Source: Lichina pygmaea (lineage: Eukaryota; Ascomycota; Lichinomycetes; Lichinales; Lichinaceae). Taken from it: a stretch of 64,000 bases of DNA. The translations under genes were made by a program, and so were the position numbers. The stretch spans positions 3,162,001 to 3,226,000 of the forward strand of contig OY730169.1 in NCBI GenBank assembly GCA_963422465.1, written 5' to 3'. Positions 34,705-46,120 of the stretch are shown here, piece by piece (the first letter of the stretch is position 1; the number at the start of each line of letters is the position of its first letter). Below the pieces are notes generated by a model. The model was not told the DNA's origin, ran no database searches, and worked only from the letters and a program-made list of their open reading frames with translations.

Positions 34705-37193
34705 AGACCACAGACCAGTGCACACAATTCTCAGTCTGGAGACCCCAAGAAAAACTAGAAGAGACAAAAAGAACTGGAGAACTCTGGATGCTAGTCAAGC
34801 AAGACAAGAAGCTGATAACCTACCACCTATTCCACCTCTAACTAGCAAGAAAGAAGTGGATGATTACCTGGAAAAACTGGACAAAACTCTCCAAGAAATT
34901 GCAAACAAGACAACCCGACCTTGCAAAGAGTCCAGGTATGCAGTACTATGGTGGAACCAGGAAATCAAAGAAATAATCCAGGAGGAAAGAAAAGTAAGAA
35001 GAAAAGTACTCCAAGGCCAAGAGGAAACCACCAGACTAGAGAAGATAACTAAAAAGAAAAAGAGTCTGATCAGACAAGCCAAAAGAAAGATATTCAGAAC
35101 ACATCTCCACCAGCTAGCAGAAACTCAGGACTACTGGAGAATTGCCAAATGGGGAAAAGAAAAAGCTGGCAAATTTCCTGACCTACCAATAGTCCCAGAA
35201 CTTATAGGACAACAAGGACAGCTGGCAAAGTCTTTTGAAGAGAAAACAGAAGCTTTCAGGACTCAATTCTTCCTTCTTCCCCTACAGCCAGAGCCAGAGG
35301 AACAGGACCTGCCAGAAGAAACCCAGGAATGGCAACTATCCCAAGACATCTCCAAGGAAGAAGTACAAGAGGTTCTAAAGAAGAAAAAACCTCTTTCAGC
35401 ACCAGGCCAAGATACTCTACCAAATGGATTTCTAAGAGCACTGGGAGACCCTTTCAACAAAAGAATTGCTAAGGTTTTGGAGGCTTGCTGGAGACTGGAA
35501 TACTTTCCAGACAGGTACAAGTCAGCCAAGACAATCTGCCTAAGAAAACCTGGCAAGGGATCCTACTGTCAAGCAAAAGCATGGCGCCCTATAGCTCTCC
35601 TGAATACAATTGGGAAGCTAATGGAAGCTATTGCAGCTGCAAGACTAAGTGAACTAGCTGAGAAAGAAAATCTCTTGCCAGAAATCCAGATGGGATTCAG
35701 AAAAGGAAGATCAACAGAATCAGCACTTTTTCTTCTGACCTCCCAGGTAGAAAAGATCTGGAAAGAAAGAATGGTTGCTAGTCTTCTCTCTCTAGACATC
35801 TCTGGAGCCTATGACAGAGTCTTGCCAGAAGTTCTCAGAAAGATCTTGATTAAGAGAAAGATTCCTAAGTGGTTTGTATCCTGGATCTTTTCTTTCACTA
35901 CTTCATGTACTACCTCTCTGGTGTTTGATGACTCAGAATCCCCCCAGTTCCCTATATACTGTGGAGTTCCTCAAGGATCACCTTTCTCTCCTATTCTATT
36001 TCTTTTCTATAAAGAAGAAGTGCGAGTACTTGGAGTGTACCTAGATGCAAAGCTCCACTGGCACAAACACCAGAGGATTATTCTTCAAAAAGCACAGAAA
36101 GCACTCTCTTCTCTTTCTAGAACTTCCTATTCTACTTGGGGCTTTCCAGTTCACACATCATGTCTGGTGTACACTGCTATACTGAGATCTCTACTGAGCT
36201 ATGCAGTGGGGATCTGGTTTAACCCTCTAAGAAAATCCTCCAATATCTCTTCTCTTGTTTCATTTCAAAACAGATGTCTAAGACTTATTGGGGGTGCCTT
36301 CAAAGCCACTCCTTCTTTTCTATTAGAGAGTGAGCTTTTTCTTCTACCTCTAGACCTATACTTTAAATTTCGCACTGCCTGTTTTCTTTCTTCTATTCAA
36401 AACTCCCCTCTCAAATACTTTCTTGACAGTATCTTTTCCACTATTTCCAGCTATGCCTCTCTCTTGAAGAAACCTTTAAAGAAATCCTCAACTATCTCTC
36501 CTAAGTGGAAATTCACTTGGTTAAGTCGAATAACTACTAACCAGGCTAGTTCAAAGAAAGAACTACAAAAGCTCTTTACTAAAGAGTGGGAAGACCAATG
36601 GGAAGAGAAGAAAGGAAGAAGCTATCCAGGCTGGCAGACTTTCTGTCAAAAGCCACACAAAAACAATCTGAAGCTCTACAAAGAGTTACAGAAAGCTGAG
36701 GCAAGTCTGCTACTGCAAATCAGGACTGGAAGAATTGGTCTGGCAAGTTTTCTTTTCAGAGCTGGAGTTCCTGACTTCCCTACCCCACTATGTGTGTGTG
36801 GCCAAGCAGAAGAAACTGCAAAACATATCACCTCTTCATGCTCTCTTTATTCAAGACAAAGACAACAAGTCTCTTTTAATCCCCAAGACTTCACCACTAT
36901 TATTTCAAACCCAGAGCTACTACAGAAGTTCTTGTACTGGTTTATGTCTTTGAAAAGACTAAACCAGTTTAATCTAGCTTTCAAACTCCACTATTCCCAA
37001 TCCAATACCTAGATTCTCTTCTCTTACCAGAAACTTCAAGATTCCTTTTGTTACATTCCCTAGTCACACCCTGCCTTCAGTTTTTATCTCTTCAAAGGTT
37101 TTCTGAAGGAGTTCACTATTAGCTAGAAGATCTGCATGGCTGTAAAGCTACCACCAGTGTAAGAATCAAATAAAAATAAAATAAAATAAAATC
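34705..37193 (+). mobile_element. LINE-1, right part
   Basis: Resumes after B1. It holds the rest of ORF2, a 3' UTR of about 160 bp, and a tail of AATAAAA units ending near 37,193. 34705-34709 is the second copy of the B1 target duplication. Confidence 0.9.
34710..37012 (+). pseudogene. LINE-1 ORF2, reverse transcriptase part, active site missing
   Basis: Continues the endonuclease from its SDHRPV motif. Reverse transcriptase segments: LSAPGQDTLPNGFLRAL, AWRPIALLNTIGKLMEA, MGFRKGRSTESALFLL, SLDISGAYDRVLP, GVPQGSPFSPILFLFY. Then FLFY runs straight into KEEVRVLGVYLDAKLHW: the FADD active-site block, about 90 codons in the two neighbouring copies, is absent, in frame. A C-terminal Cys/His motif (CVCGQAEETAKHITSSC) is kept. 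No RNase H domain seen. The two ORF2 parts (673 + 2303 bases) total 992 codons without a stop. The element could not reverse transcribe with this protein. Confidence 0.9.
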
Positions 37194-38662
37194 TCAGAAC
37201 TGCACAATACTGTACACACCCCTGAGAAAGGAGTTTCAGCACTTGGTTTTGCAGATGACACTAATCTTCTTGCATTCTCCTCTTCCTTGAAAAGCAACCT
37301 TCTCAAGTTGAAGTCTACACATTCCAAATGTCAGGACTGGGCAAGAAAACATAGTATGAAGTTTGCACCTGAAAAGTATGAACTTCTCTATTTTTCTAGA
37401 AGAAGAAGAGACAATCTTCAGCTCAGTCTAAGACTTGGAGAAGTGGTACTTCAACCAAAAGAAGAAGTGCGTATCTTGGGACTTTACTTTGACTCAAAAC
37501 TTGTCTGGAAAAAACACCAAAAAATCATGTTACAGAAAGTCTCCAAATATTTCTCAACTTTATCCAGAACAACCTACTCTACTTGGGGACTACCAGTCCT
37601 AACAGCACATCATGTCTACACTGCTATACTAAGATCTCTTCTTAGTTATGCAGTAGGAGTCTGGTTCAATCCCCAAAAGAAACTCTCTAATATTATTTCA
37701 TTATCTACTTTCCAAAATAAATGTATAAGAACTATAGGAGGTGTCTTTAAAGCCACTCCTATTTTCCTACTTGAATCAGAACTATTTCTACCCTCTCTAG
37801 ACTTATACTTCAAGCTGAGAACAGCATGTTTTCTTTCATCTTTCTATTCAAACACACTACCCAACTCTCCTTCTACACTTCTCCACAAACTACACAGTCA
37901 AATTTCTCTCTATGTTTCTTCTCTCAGAACTACACCAGTCTCTGACAACTATTTCTCTAAACTGGAGAACAGTCTGGCTGGAACAACTAACTACTAACTA
38001 AGACTTCTCAAAGAAAAGTCTACAGAAGGTTTTCCATAAAGAATAGGAAGCCAGATGGCAGGTAAGCAGAGGAAATTGTTCTGCTATTTGAGACATGTTC
38101 ACCAGAAGGCCACAGAAGAAAAACCTCAATATCTTCAAAGATTTGAGAAAAGCTGAGTCTAGTCTATTTCTTCAAAGTCTGTCAGCAAGAATAGGACTGG
38201 CCAGTTTTCTTTTCAGAGCAAATGTTCCAGACTTCAACTCCTCTCTATGCACCTGTGGTTTTGGAGAAGAAACAGCCCAACACATCACTTTTTTCTGTAA
38301 CAAATTTTCAAACCAAAGACAACAAGTCCAATTCCCTCTACAAGATTTCCCATCTATCTTATTCTCTTCCAAGCTACTTCCTAAACTTCTTTTCTGGTTT
38401 ATGTCTTTGAAAAGACTTGACCAGTTCAACCTAGCCTACCAACTCTCTTTCTAAGCTCTACCAAGTCAACTGTTTGTTTTAACAAATAGCTACATGTACA
38501 AATTTCCTCAGCTACTACATATTCCGCAAGATTTTCTCTAGTCTCTCCCAAGCTCCAGTTTTTATTCCTCCAAAGGTTTTCTGGAGAAACAAACATGTAC
38601 CTAGAAGTTCTGCATGGCTCTACAGCTAAATCAGTGTAAGAATAAAATAAAATAAAATAAAA
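37194..38662 (+). mobile_element. LINE-2: 5'-truncated Tad-like LINE, different subfamily
   Basis: Begins exactly at the codons for ISEL, next to the LINE-1 tail, and includes GFADDTNLL, the thumb region, a Cys/His C-terminus (CTCGFGEETAQHITFFC) and a tail of AATAA repeats near 38,640-38,662. It is diverged from LINE-1. Main open stretches are 37,287-37,997 and 38,095-38,454; the frame between them is broken. Confidence 0.85.
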
Positions 38663-38943
38663 TATAGTGCTCAGTCTGTGAGCTCAGTGAGCTCTACTCA
38701 CTTTGCTCACTTGGTGAGTCTGGTGAGCTCTGCTCACTTTGCTCACTACTCCTACATGCTACAGCAAGCTGGGCAAGCTCTGCTCGCTCTGCTCACATAT
38801 ATGCATACTGCGGCAAGCAATCTCTGGTCAGTCTTGCCGGTCACATGACTGCTTCCCGTGTTATGCTGCCTGGTACTTCTGTCCAGTATCCTGTCTGCTG
38901 CTTTCTGTGAGTATAAAGACTGTGTTCCTCCTGGGTTGTAACA
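38663..38943 (-). repeat. A-lineage LTR fragment
   Basis: Matches the right-hand part (plus-strand view) of the A1-type LTR, from the TATAGTGC segment through the GCTCAC repeats to GTAACA. No internal region or duplication is attached. It lies between the LINE-2 tail and LINE-3. Confidence 0.85.
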
Positions 38944-40741
38944 TTTCTGAGCTTTTTGAAGAATAATTCTCTGGTACTTATACTAGTGGAGTTTTGCATC
39001 CAGGTACACTCCTAATACTCACACTTCTTCTTTTGGTCTTAGAATCATATTCCCCAGTCTGAGCTTAAGCTGAAGATTGTCTGATCTTCTTCTGGAAAAA
39101 TAAAGTATTTTATATTTCTCAGGAGAGAAGACTATTCTATGTCTTGCAGTCTATGATAGATATTTGAGGTGTGTGTTCTTCAACTTCAGGAGGTTGCTTT
39201 TTAGAGAGTGTCCAAATACAAGCAGATTTGTATTATCTGCAAATCCCAGAGCAGAAACACCAGTAGAAGAAGAGTGTACAGTTTCATGAAGTTCAGAAAT
39301 GTAAAATAGAAACAGAATAGAAGATAAAAAGAAAACTTGAGAAACTCCACAGTGAATAGGAATAGCAGAAGACTCAGAGTCATCAAACACAAGAGTGGTA
39401 GAACAACTGGTGCAGAAAGAGAGAATCCAGGAAGATAGCCAGAGAGGAATTCTTTTTCTCTCTAGGATTTGTTGGAGGATCTTAGGTAGAACTCTGTCAT
39501 AGACTTCTGAGATATCCAGAGAAAGTAGAGATGCAACCATGCTTTCCTTCCAGACTTTTTCCACTTGGGAAGTTAGTAGGAAGAGTGCTGATTCAGTTGA
39601 TCTTTCTTTCCTGAAGCCCATCTGGATTTCTGGCAAAAGTCTAGCTTCTTCTGCTACCTTGCTTAGCCTGGTTACTGTAATAGCTTCCATCAGCTTGCCA
39701 GTTGTGTTTAGCAAAGCTATAGGGCACCAGACTTTAGCTTGGTTATAGTATTCTTTACCAGGTTTTCTTAGACAGACTGTTTTTGCATTCTTGAACCTCT
39801 CTGGAAAGTATTCCAGTCTCCAGCATGTTGATGTGAGAACAGCCATAGCTTGGCAGAACTTAGAACTCAGAGCTTTCAGAAATCTATTTGGCAGCTTATC
39901 TTTTCCTCCTGCTGTGAAAGATTTCTTCTTATTCAGGATTTGTTCCACTTCTTCAGCAGTAACTTCCTGAGAGAGCTGGATCTCTGGAGTACTCTGGGAA
40001 CTCTCTGTACTTGGTTCTGGAACAAGTGCTTTGGGGAAGAACTGGACTCAGAATACTTTTATCTTCTCAAAAGTTTTAGCTAGTCTTTCTTGAGTTTCCA
40101 AATCTGGGACCAGGGAAAGATCAGAAGTCCTGTTGGCTTTTGTTTTTCCCCACTTTGCAAGCTTCCAGAATTTTGAAGAACTGGCTAGCTTATAGACTTG
40201 TTATCTGAAGGTGGTCTGCTTTCTCTCTCTGACTGCTTTTTTCTTGTTCTTAGTTGCTTGCTCAAAGTCTTCTTGGGATGTCTGTCCTCTGAGAACTTGT
40301 CTTCTTACTCTTCTTTCCTCTCTAGTCTTGTTTTAGATGTCTTGGTCCCACCAGAGAACTGAGTGACCAGATTACTTCTGGAGCTGTGTACATTTGCTTG
40401 CCACTTCTTGGAGAAAGTTGTCCAGATACTCCAAGTACTTATCCACTTCATCTTTGTCTTGAAAGTGGGAAGGTAGCTGTAGCTTCTCACACTCTACTCT
40501 TGCAAGGTTTGAGTCCAGTGTCTTCCAGTTCCTTTCTGGCTTCCAGGTTTTCCTTGGAGGATCCAGGTCTAGACTAGTTAGTATGGGTCTGTGGTCAGAC
40601 CCATGAAAGAACTAGAGAGCCACTTTAGAGAAAATAAGAGCCACAGTCATACTATGCCAGAACATAGTGTAGAGTTGGCACCCCCCCACAGAGTCTCTAC
40701 CACACTTTCCCACAGTCCCAAGATCTCTTGCACTCTGCTGT
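38944..40741 (-). mobile_element. LINE-3: inverted, 3'-truncated Tad-like LINE
   Basis: Minus-strand ORF2 remnant. Best-kept part is 39,948-39,151: QILNKKKSFTAGGKDKLPN, VWCPIALLNTTGKLMEA, MGFRKERSTESALFLL, LGFADNTNLLVFG. The catalytic FADD reads FADN. It ends at 38,944 against the LTR fragment, so the thumb and 3' end are missing. To the right it reaches the endonuclease SDHRP motif near 40,600. Several stops lie outside the best-kept part. Confidence 0.85.
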
Positions 40742-41233
40742 ACATACTCACCCCTATTAGTCTGGCAAGTTTTCTTTTCAGAGCTGGAGTTCCTGACTTC
40801 CCTACCCCACTATGTGTGTGTGACCAAGCAGAAGAAACTGCAAAACATATCACCTCTTCATGCTCTCTTTATTCAAGACAAAGACAACAAGTCTTTTTTA
40901 ATCCCCAAGACTTCACCACTATTATTTCAAACCCAGAGCTACTACAGAAGTTCTTGTGCTGGTTTATGTTTTTGAAAAGACTAAACCAGTTTAATCTAGC
41001 TTTCAAACTCCACTATTCCCAATCCAATACCTAGATTCTCTTCTCTTACCAGAAACTTCAAGATTTCTTTTGTTACATTCCCTAGTCACACCCTGCCTTC
41101 AGTTTTTATCTCTTCAAAGGTTTTCTGAAGAAGTTCACTATTAGCTAGAAGATCTGCATGGCTGTAAAGCTACTACCAGTGTAAGAATCAAATCAAATCA
41201 AAAAAAAAATCAAAAAAAAACATGCTCACCTCT
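40742..41233 (+). mobile_element. LINE-4: short 5'-truncated LINE-1-family copy with target duplication
   Basis: The 464-bp insertion (40756-41219) nearly matches the last 450 bp of LINE-1 (about seven differences). It includes the Cys/His C-terminus, the 3' UTR and an A-rich tail. It is flanked by imperfect 14-bp duplications, ACATACTCACCCCT (40742-40755) and ACATGCTCACCTCT (41220-41233). This is a typical truncated LINE insertion and shows that LINE-1-type elements moved fairly recently. Confidence 0.88.
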
Positions 41234-42115
41234 GGGATCCTGCTTCAGAGCACTGGGTCACCAGCCCAGAGCCCACACTCCAACTGTAGTTTGCTTCCTG
41301 AACTTGTTGTTTGCAGTCTAAGCCTGCACTCTGTACAAACTGGCATGTGTATCTGTCCTCTTGGACTATATAGACAGTCTTGTAGTAGGCCCAGACTCTA
41401 CCTCTATCACTGCTATTATATGCCACACCTTGCAGTTGGTAACTGTTTGTGTTACCTTTGCAGATCTCTTGTACAAAGACTGACCATGCCTTGCAGACCT
41501 TACAGACCCTGCAGACTGTGCCAGCACCTGCAGAGCCACCTTTCCAGTCCACTAACCAAGTAGGGAGAAGTTCTCCTTGGTCCACTGTCACCTGTGGGGC
41601 TCTGGTTGCACCTGTTGGCCCACTGGATAACCCAGTCCTCTGGCCCCAGATTGTGGATTGTATGAAGAGACTTTGTGGCAAAGTCTTAGGCAAAACCATC
41701 AAGCCAGCACTTTGGCTATCACACAGTCTTTAGACACTGGAGTGGTAACATCTTCTTGTACAACCACTCTCTTTCTTTAACAGGTGGTCTCTGTTTGATT
41801 AACAACACTACAGTGCCAAGACCACTCCCCCCCTAGCAGATCCTCACATGTTAGCTGGAGACTCTGCTAGAAGGGTGACAACAAGAACTCCTCTTGACTA
41901 CTCCAGAGGTGCTCTATCAGACACCTAGACTTCACATCCACCAGCTGTGGGACTGGCTTCAGGCTGTAGTATACACAGTAGTTGTCTGTCAGGTGGTTTT
42001 CATCTCCCAAGCTTGGTTGCAGTTCTCTGTTCTGCTGTAGCTGTTTCACAGGGGTGTCCAGGGTGTCTGCATGACACCTCCAGTGGCCTGTCACTCTGCA
42101 ACACCAGCAGCTTGA
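41234..42115. other. CpG-free segment of unknown origin
   Basis: About 880 bp with essentially no CpG, as in the old repeats. A minus-strand frame (41702-41226, 158 codons) is Cys-rich (CRVCKVCKAW) and partly built on a CAGACC-like minisatellite near 41,490-41,520. It would read on through the LINE-4 target site toward LINE-3. No domain recognised; probably repeat-derived. Confidence 0.4.
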
Positions 42116-42651
42116 TGTTACAACCCAGGAGGAACACAGCTCTTATACTCACAGAAAGCAGCAGACAGGATACTGGACAGAAGTACCAAGTGGCATAACA
42201 CAGGAAGCAGTCAAGTGACCGGTGAGACAGACCAGAGGTTGCTTGCTGCAGGATGCATATGTGTGAGCAAAGTGAGCAGAGCTCACCCAGCTCACTGCAG
42301 GATGTATATGCGCAAGTGAGCAAAGTGAGCAGAGCTCACCCAGCTCACCACAGTGTGCATGAAAAGTGAGCAAAGTGAGCAGAGCTCACTCTGCTCACTG
42401 ATCACCTACTATATAGTCCAGTGATAGTTCCCCTATGGAATAATTATCTTCAACTCATGTTGTGATCCAGACAACTAGATCTACTTTAATACAATCCTTT
42501 GTACAAAGCTATTGATCAGGTGTCACCACCACCATGTTCCACCAAACCCCTTCGCACTCCTTGACACTCCTCTCCTGCGAGAACCAACCCACCTTCCACA
42601 TCTTGCCCTTATTCTATACTTGGTTAAGACAGCATAGTACAGACTGCAACA
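42116..42651 (+). repeat. A3 5' LTR
   Basis: 536 bp, TGTTACAACC to CTGCAACA. It has three GCTCAC-type hairpin units (about 42,265-42,400) and the CTATATAG palindrome near 42,410. The primer site and the gag ATG (42671) follow within 20 bp. Confidence 0.92.
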
Positions 42652-42670
42652 CTTTGAAGACTCTCAAGAA

Positions 42671-44397
42671 TGAGTACCTCAGAAGCACCCAACCCCAGCT
42701 TCCCAGATGGAAAGATTAGTGTTGCCAAGCCAGACCTGTTCTACAGCAAAAGAAACAAGGTTGATGATTAGCTCATGCAACTCCAAGTCTACTTTCAATT
42801 CCAACCAGAGACAAGACTGCCTAGAGAGAAGTGGCCCCTCTTCGCAACCACTTACATAAGAGGCAATGCCTATTGATAGATCAAGCTCTACATCAACAAA
42901 CACCTCTCAGGAAATAGAGAGCACAACAGCACAACAGAATAGATGACAAAATAGACACAATTCAAGGAAAAGATCAAGAAGATCCTTGGACTATCTAACA
43001 AAGACAAAGTGGCTATACAAATGATCCAGTATATCAAGCAACAACACTCCACTGCAGAGTACACCACACAGTTCAAACAATACTCAGTACTGACTGACTG
43101 GGACAACAAAGCTCTAATAGTTATGTACTGATGTGGACTCAAGGAAAATGTGAAGAATGAAATCACCTTTGACAGACAAGTAGTCAACACACTGGACAAA
43201 CTCATCACACAAGCAATCAACATCAATAACAGGCTATTCAAGTGAGTGATAGAGAAATGCCACAACAGAGAATACAGCCACCCCACATAGCATGTGAGCA
43301 ACCACTACAAGCCACCTAACAAGACACCACCACATAACCTATATAGCTATACACCCATGGAACTGGATGCAGTCCACCACAGGGGAAGGTTCACAAAAGA
43401 AAGAAACAACAAAAAAAGGAAAGCACTGAAGTGCTATGCCTGTGGCAAGCTAGGCCACATGGTGAAAGACTGTTGTTCAAAGAACAAGATGCACTGACAG
43501 TAACTTAATATGCTTGACAGAGACTGGAACATCATCAAGCCAGAGGACCCACCAGGAGAGACTCAGCTATCTCTTGAACAATAGGATAACTACAATCAGA
43601 CACTGGAAGTAGTCTATCAACTGGCAACATCAGAAGGCAAGGACCTACCAGAACAGACAGGTCAGGACAAGAGACAGGAGCTCTTAACCACCTCTGATGG
43701 AGACCAAGACAAACCCACATCTATCAAGGAAGAAATACTGCAAAAAAGCTATGCTTACAGTATGGACCCACAAAATCTACAGTATAGCAAACTACAGTGG
43801 AGGTTTTGCACAAAGTACTACTACACCTACCACAAACAGTTACAGAGATATGGAGAACACTCACCCTACCACACCACCTGCCATGAGCATTGAGTCAATT
43901 GCAAGAAGGATGTGTGTGAAATACACCTTTGGGACAAACACCAACACACCGCATTCCCTGGGCACACACATGATTGGCATGAACACCTCATGTTTCTACA
44001 GCAAGGCAACAACAACAACTGCTACGTCAACAACTGGCAGTACTGCCTTAAGCCTGGATGTGACAAGCATCAGCAAGACAAATTCATGAACAGATTCCTC
44101 AGAACTGACAGGAATAGCTGGATCCATTGCCCAGTCAGTGGGAAAATACTTCAAACAGGAAAAGATTGAACTCCCTTGTCAAGGGGTGACATCAGGAGCT
44201 CAACAACATGACCTCTAGTAACACAAAGCACCTGTGATTGCCTGTGTCACTATACGCCAATACGCCAGTACAAACATATGTGCTTGTTGACTCTGGAGCC
44301 AGTGGAAACTACATCTCAAAACAACTCTACAACACCCTTGGCACTGGCAAGAAACACAAGCAGCAACTCTACCAGCTCACAATAGCAAATAGACAGA
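42671..44397 (+). pseudogene. A3 gag, Cys/His linker and start of protease
   Basis: Homologous to the A1/A2 gag: capsid-like part, knuckle CYACGKLGHMVKDCC near 43,435, W-x2-C-x4-C-x2-H motifs between about 43,800 and 44,075, and LVDSGASGNY near 44,290. Broken. Confidence 0.88.
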
Positions 44398-44880
44398 TGT
44401 TAAGGCCTAGGCTGGAACAGCCTAGGTAAGCGAGGGAGGTGTGTTAGTCATACAGAACAACATCCGACTGACCTGGTGGACAAGCAGAAGCTAAGCGAGA
44501 AGCTTGACCGGTGGACAAGCAGGAGCTAAGCAAGGAGCTTGACTGGTGGACAAGCAGGAGCTAAGCAAGGAGCTTGACTGGTGGACAAGCAGGAGCTAAG
44601 TGAGGAGCTTGACTGGTGGACAAGCAGAAGCTAAGTGAGGAGCTTGACCACGCAAAAAGATGATACCCCTCAAGAAAAACCCCCCTCTAGGGCATCTGTA
44701 TAAAGACCACCCCAAAAGCCCAGAGGGATTAGCTCTCCAGACTGAACATATTGTATAAGACTAATAGTACAGGGAGAGTTACCTACCTGTCTATTTATCT
44801 ATCAAGCCCCTGTCCAGAATCCACCCTGCAAAGCAACAGACTATACCAGTTTCTGTGTGAACCCAGCCTAGTCTTTAACA
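44398..44880 (+). repeat. B2 5' LTR
   Basis: 483 bp, 70 bp longer than its partner because it has five rather than three of the ~35-bp hairpin units (about 44,470-44,650). TATAAAG lies near 44,700. Confidence 0.93.
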
Positions 44881-44921
44881 GTTTCAGCCTCTAACATATA
44901 GGACACTGACTCAATACAATA

Positions 44922-46120
44922 ATGGATCCACAAAGCCCTACCCCTTCTCAGACAGCTCAGGTCCAGGCTGTTCAGGCAGCTCAGGCCCAAGCTGCTCAGG
45001 TGGCTCAGGTCCAGGCTGCCCAGGCAGCACCTGTTGTCAACCTACCACCCAAGCCCTTGAAGGTAGGAACACTGAAGAGGTATAATGGATCCAGAGGAGG
45101 ACTGGAGTTGTTCTTCTCACAACTTGAGCTCTACTATAGGTTCAACACAGCCCAGTTCCCAACAGACCAGGAGAAGGTGCTGTTCACAGTATTCTACCTG
45201 GAAGGACTGGTTTTCGCTTGGTTCAATATCTACTTGAGAGATTACCTTGACAATCAAGCAGACCCCAAGAAGCAAGAAGACAATACCTGACAGATCATGG
45301 GGAGCTTGAAGACTTTTAAGACAGCTATGAGGAAGATGTTTGGGATTCTTGACAAGAAAAGAGATGTGGAATGAAAGCTCCAAGCACTGTGGCAAACAGG
45401 ATCAGTATCAGAATTCATGGCAAAGTTCTAACAACTAGCAGTAAGGACTCAGTGGGGGGATAGCGCACTAACAGCACTATTCTACCAAAACCTTAAGCAA
45501 TAAGTCAAAGATGATATTGTGTGAGGAGACTGACCCACCAAGCTCTATGAAATAATCAAGACTGCAGCCTGCATTGACAACCAACAGTTTGAGAGAGAGC
45601 TTGAGAAGTGAGGCAAGCAGACAAAACCATGGGTGAAGAAAAAGCCAACACCTGCCAAAGATAACTACAGCTTGGTACCTATGGAAATCAACACAGCAGA
45701 ACCACAAAAAAAGAAGACACAGAAGTGTTACAACTGTCAGAAAGTGGGCCACCTTGCGGTGAACTGCAGGAGTAAGAAGAAGAACAAGAAGAGCAAAGGG
45801 AAGTAGTTGAACACTATGAGTGCCTGGAAAAGCAAGGAGAGAGAGAAGTCCCAGAGAGCTCCCCAAGACACACTGCCCTATAATCACCCTGAGGTGGCAC
45901 TCCTCAGAGAGGAGGATGACCTCTGACAACATGCTGAACAACTTGAGAACATGCTTCAGGAAACCTTGGATCACCTTAACAAGATCTAAAGGAAGGTTGA
46001 TGGAATCCACTGGGAGGAAGACCTGATCTCCGAGTTTGATGCAACCAGCTATATAGAGGAACTGGCTGACAACAAGGAAGCCAAGCCACCACCAGTCCCT
46101 GACAAACCTGTCCTTTGATG
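44922..46120 (+). pseudogene. B2 gag region
   Basis: Gln/Ala repeat, capsid-like domain (LELFFSQLELYY) and knuckle CYNCQKVGHLAVNC near 45,735. The repeat length differs from B1 and B3. Broken. Confidence 0.87.

Noticed and set aside
41226-41702. Host gene on the minus strand
   Set aside because: Partly minisatellite-coded, essentially CpG-free like old repeats, and interrupted by a LINE; kept only as an observation.
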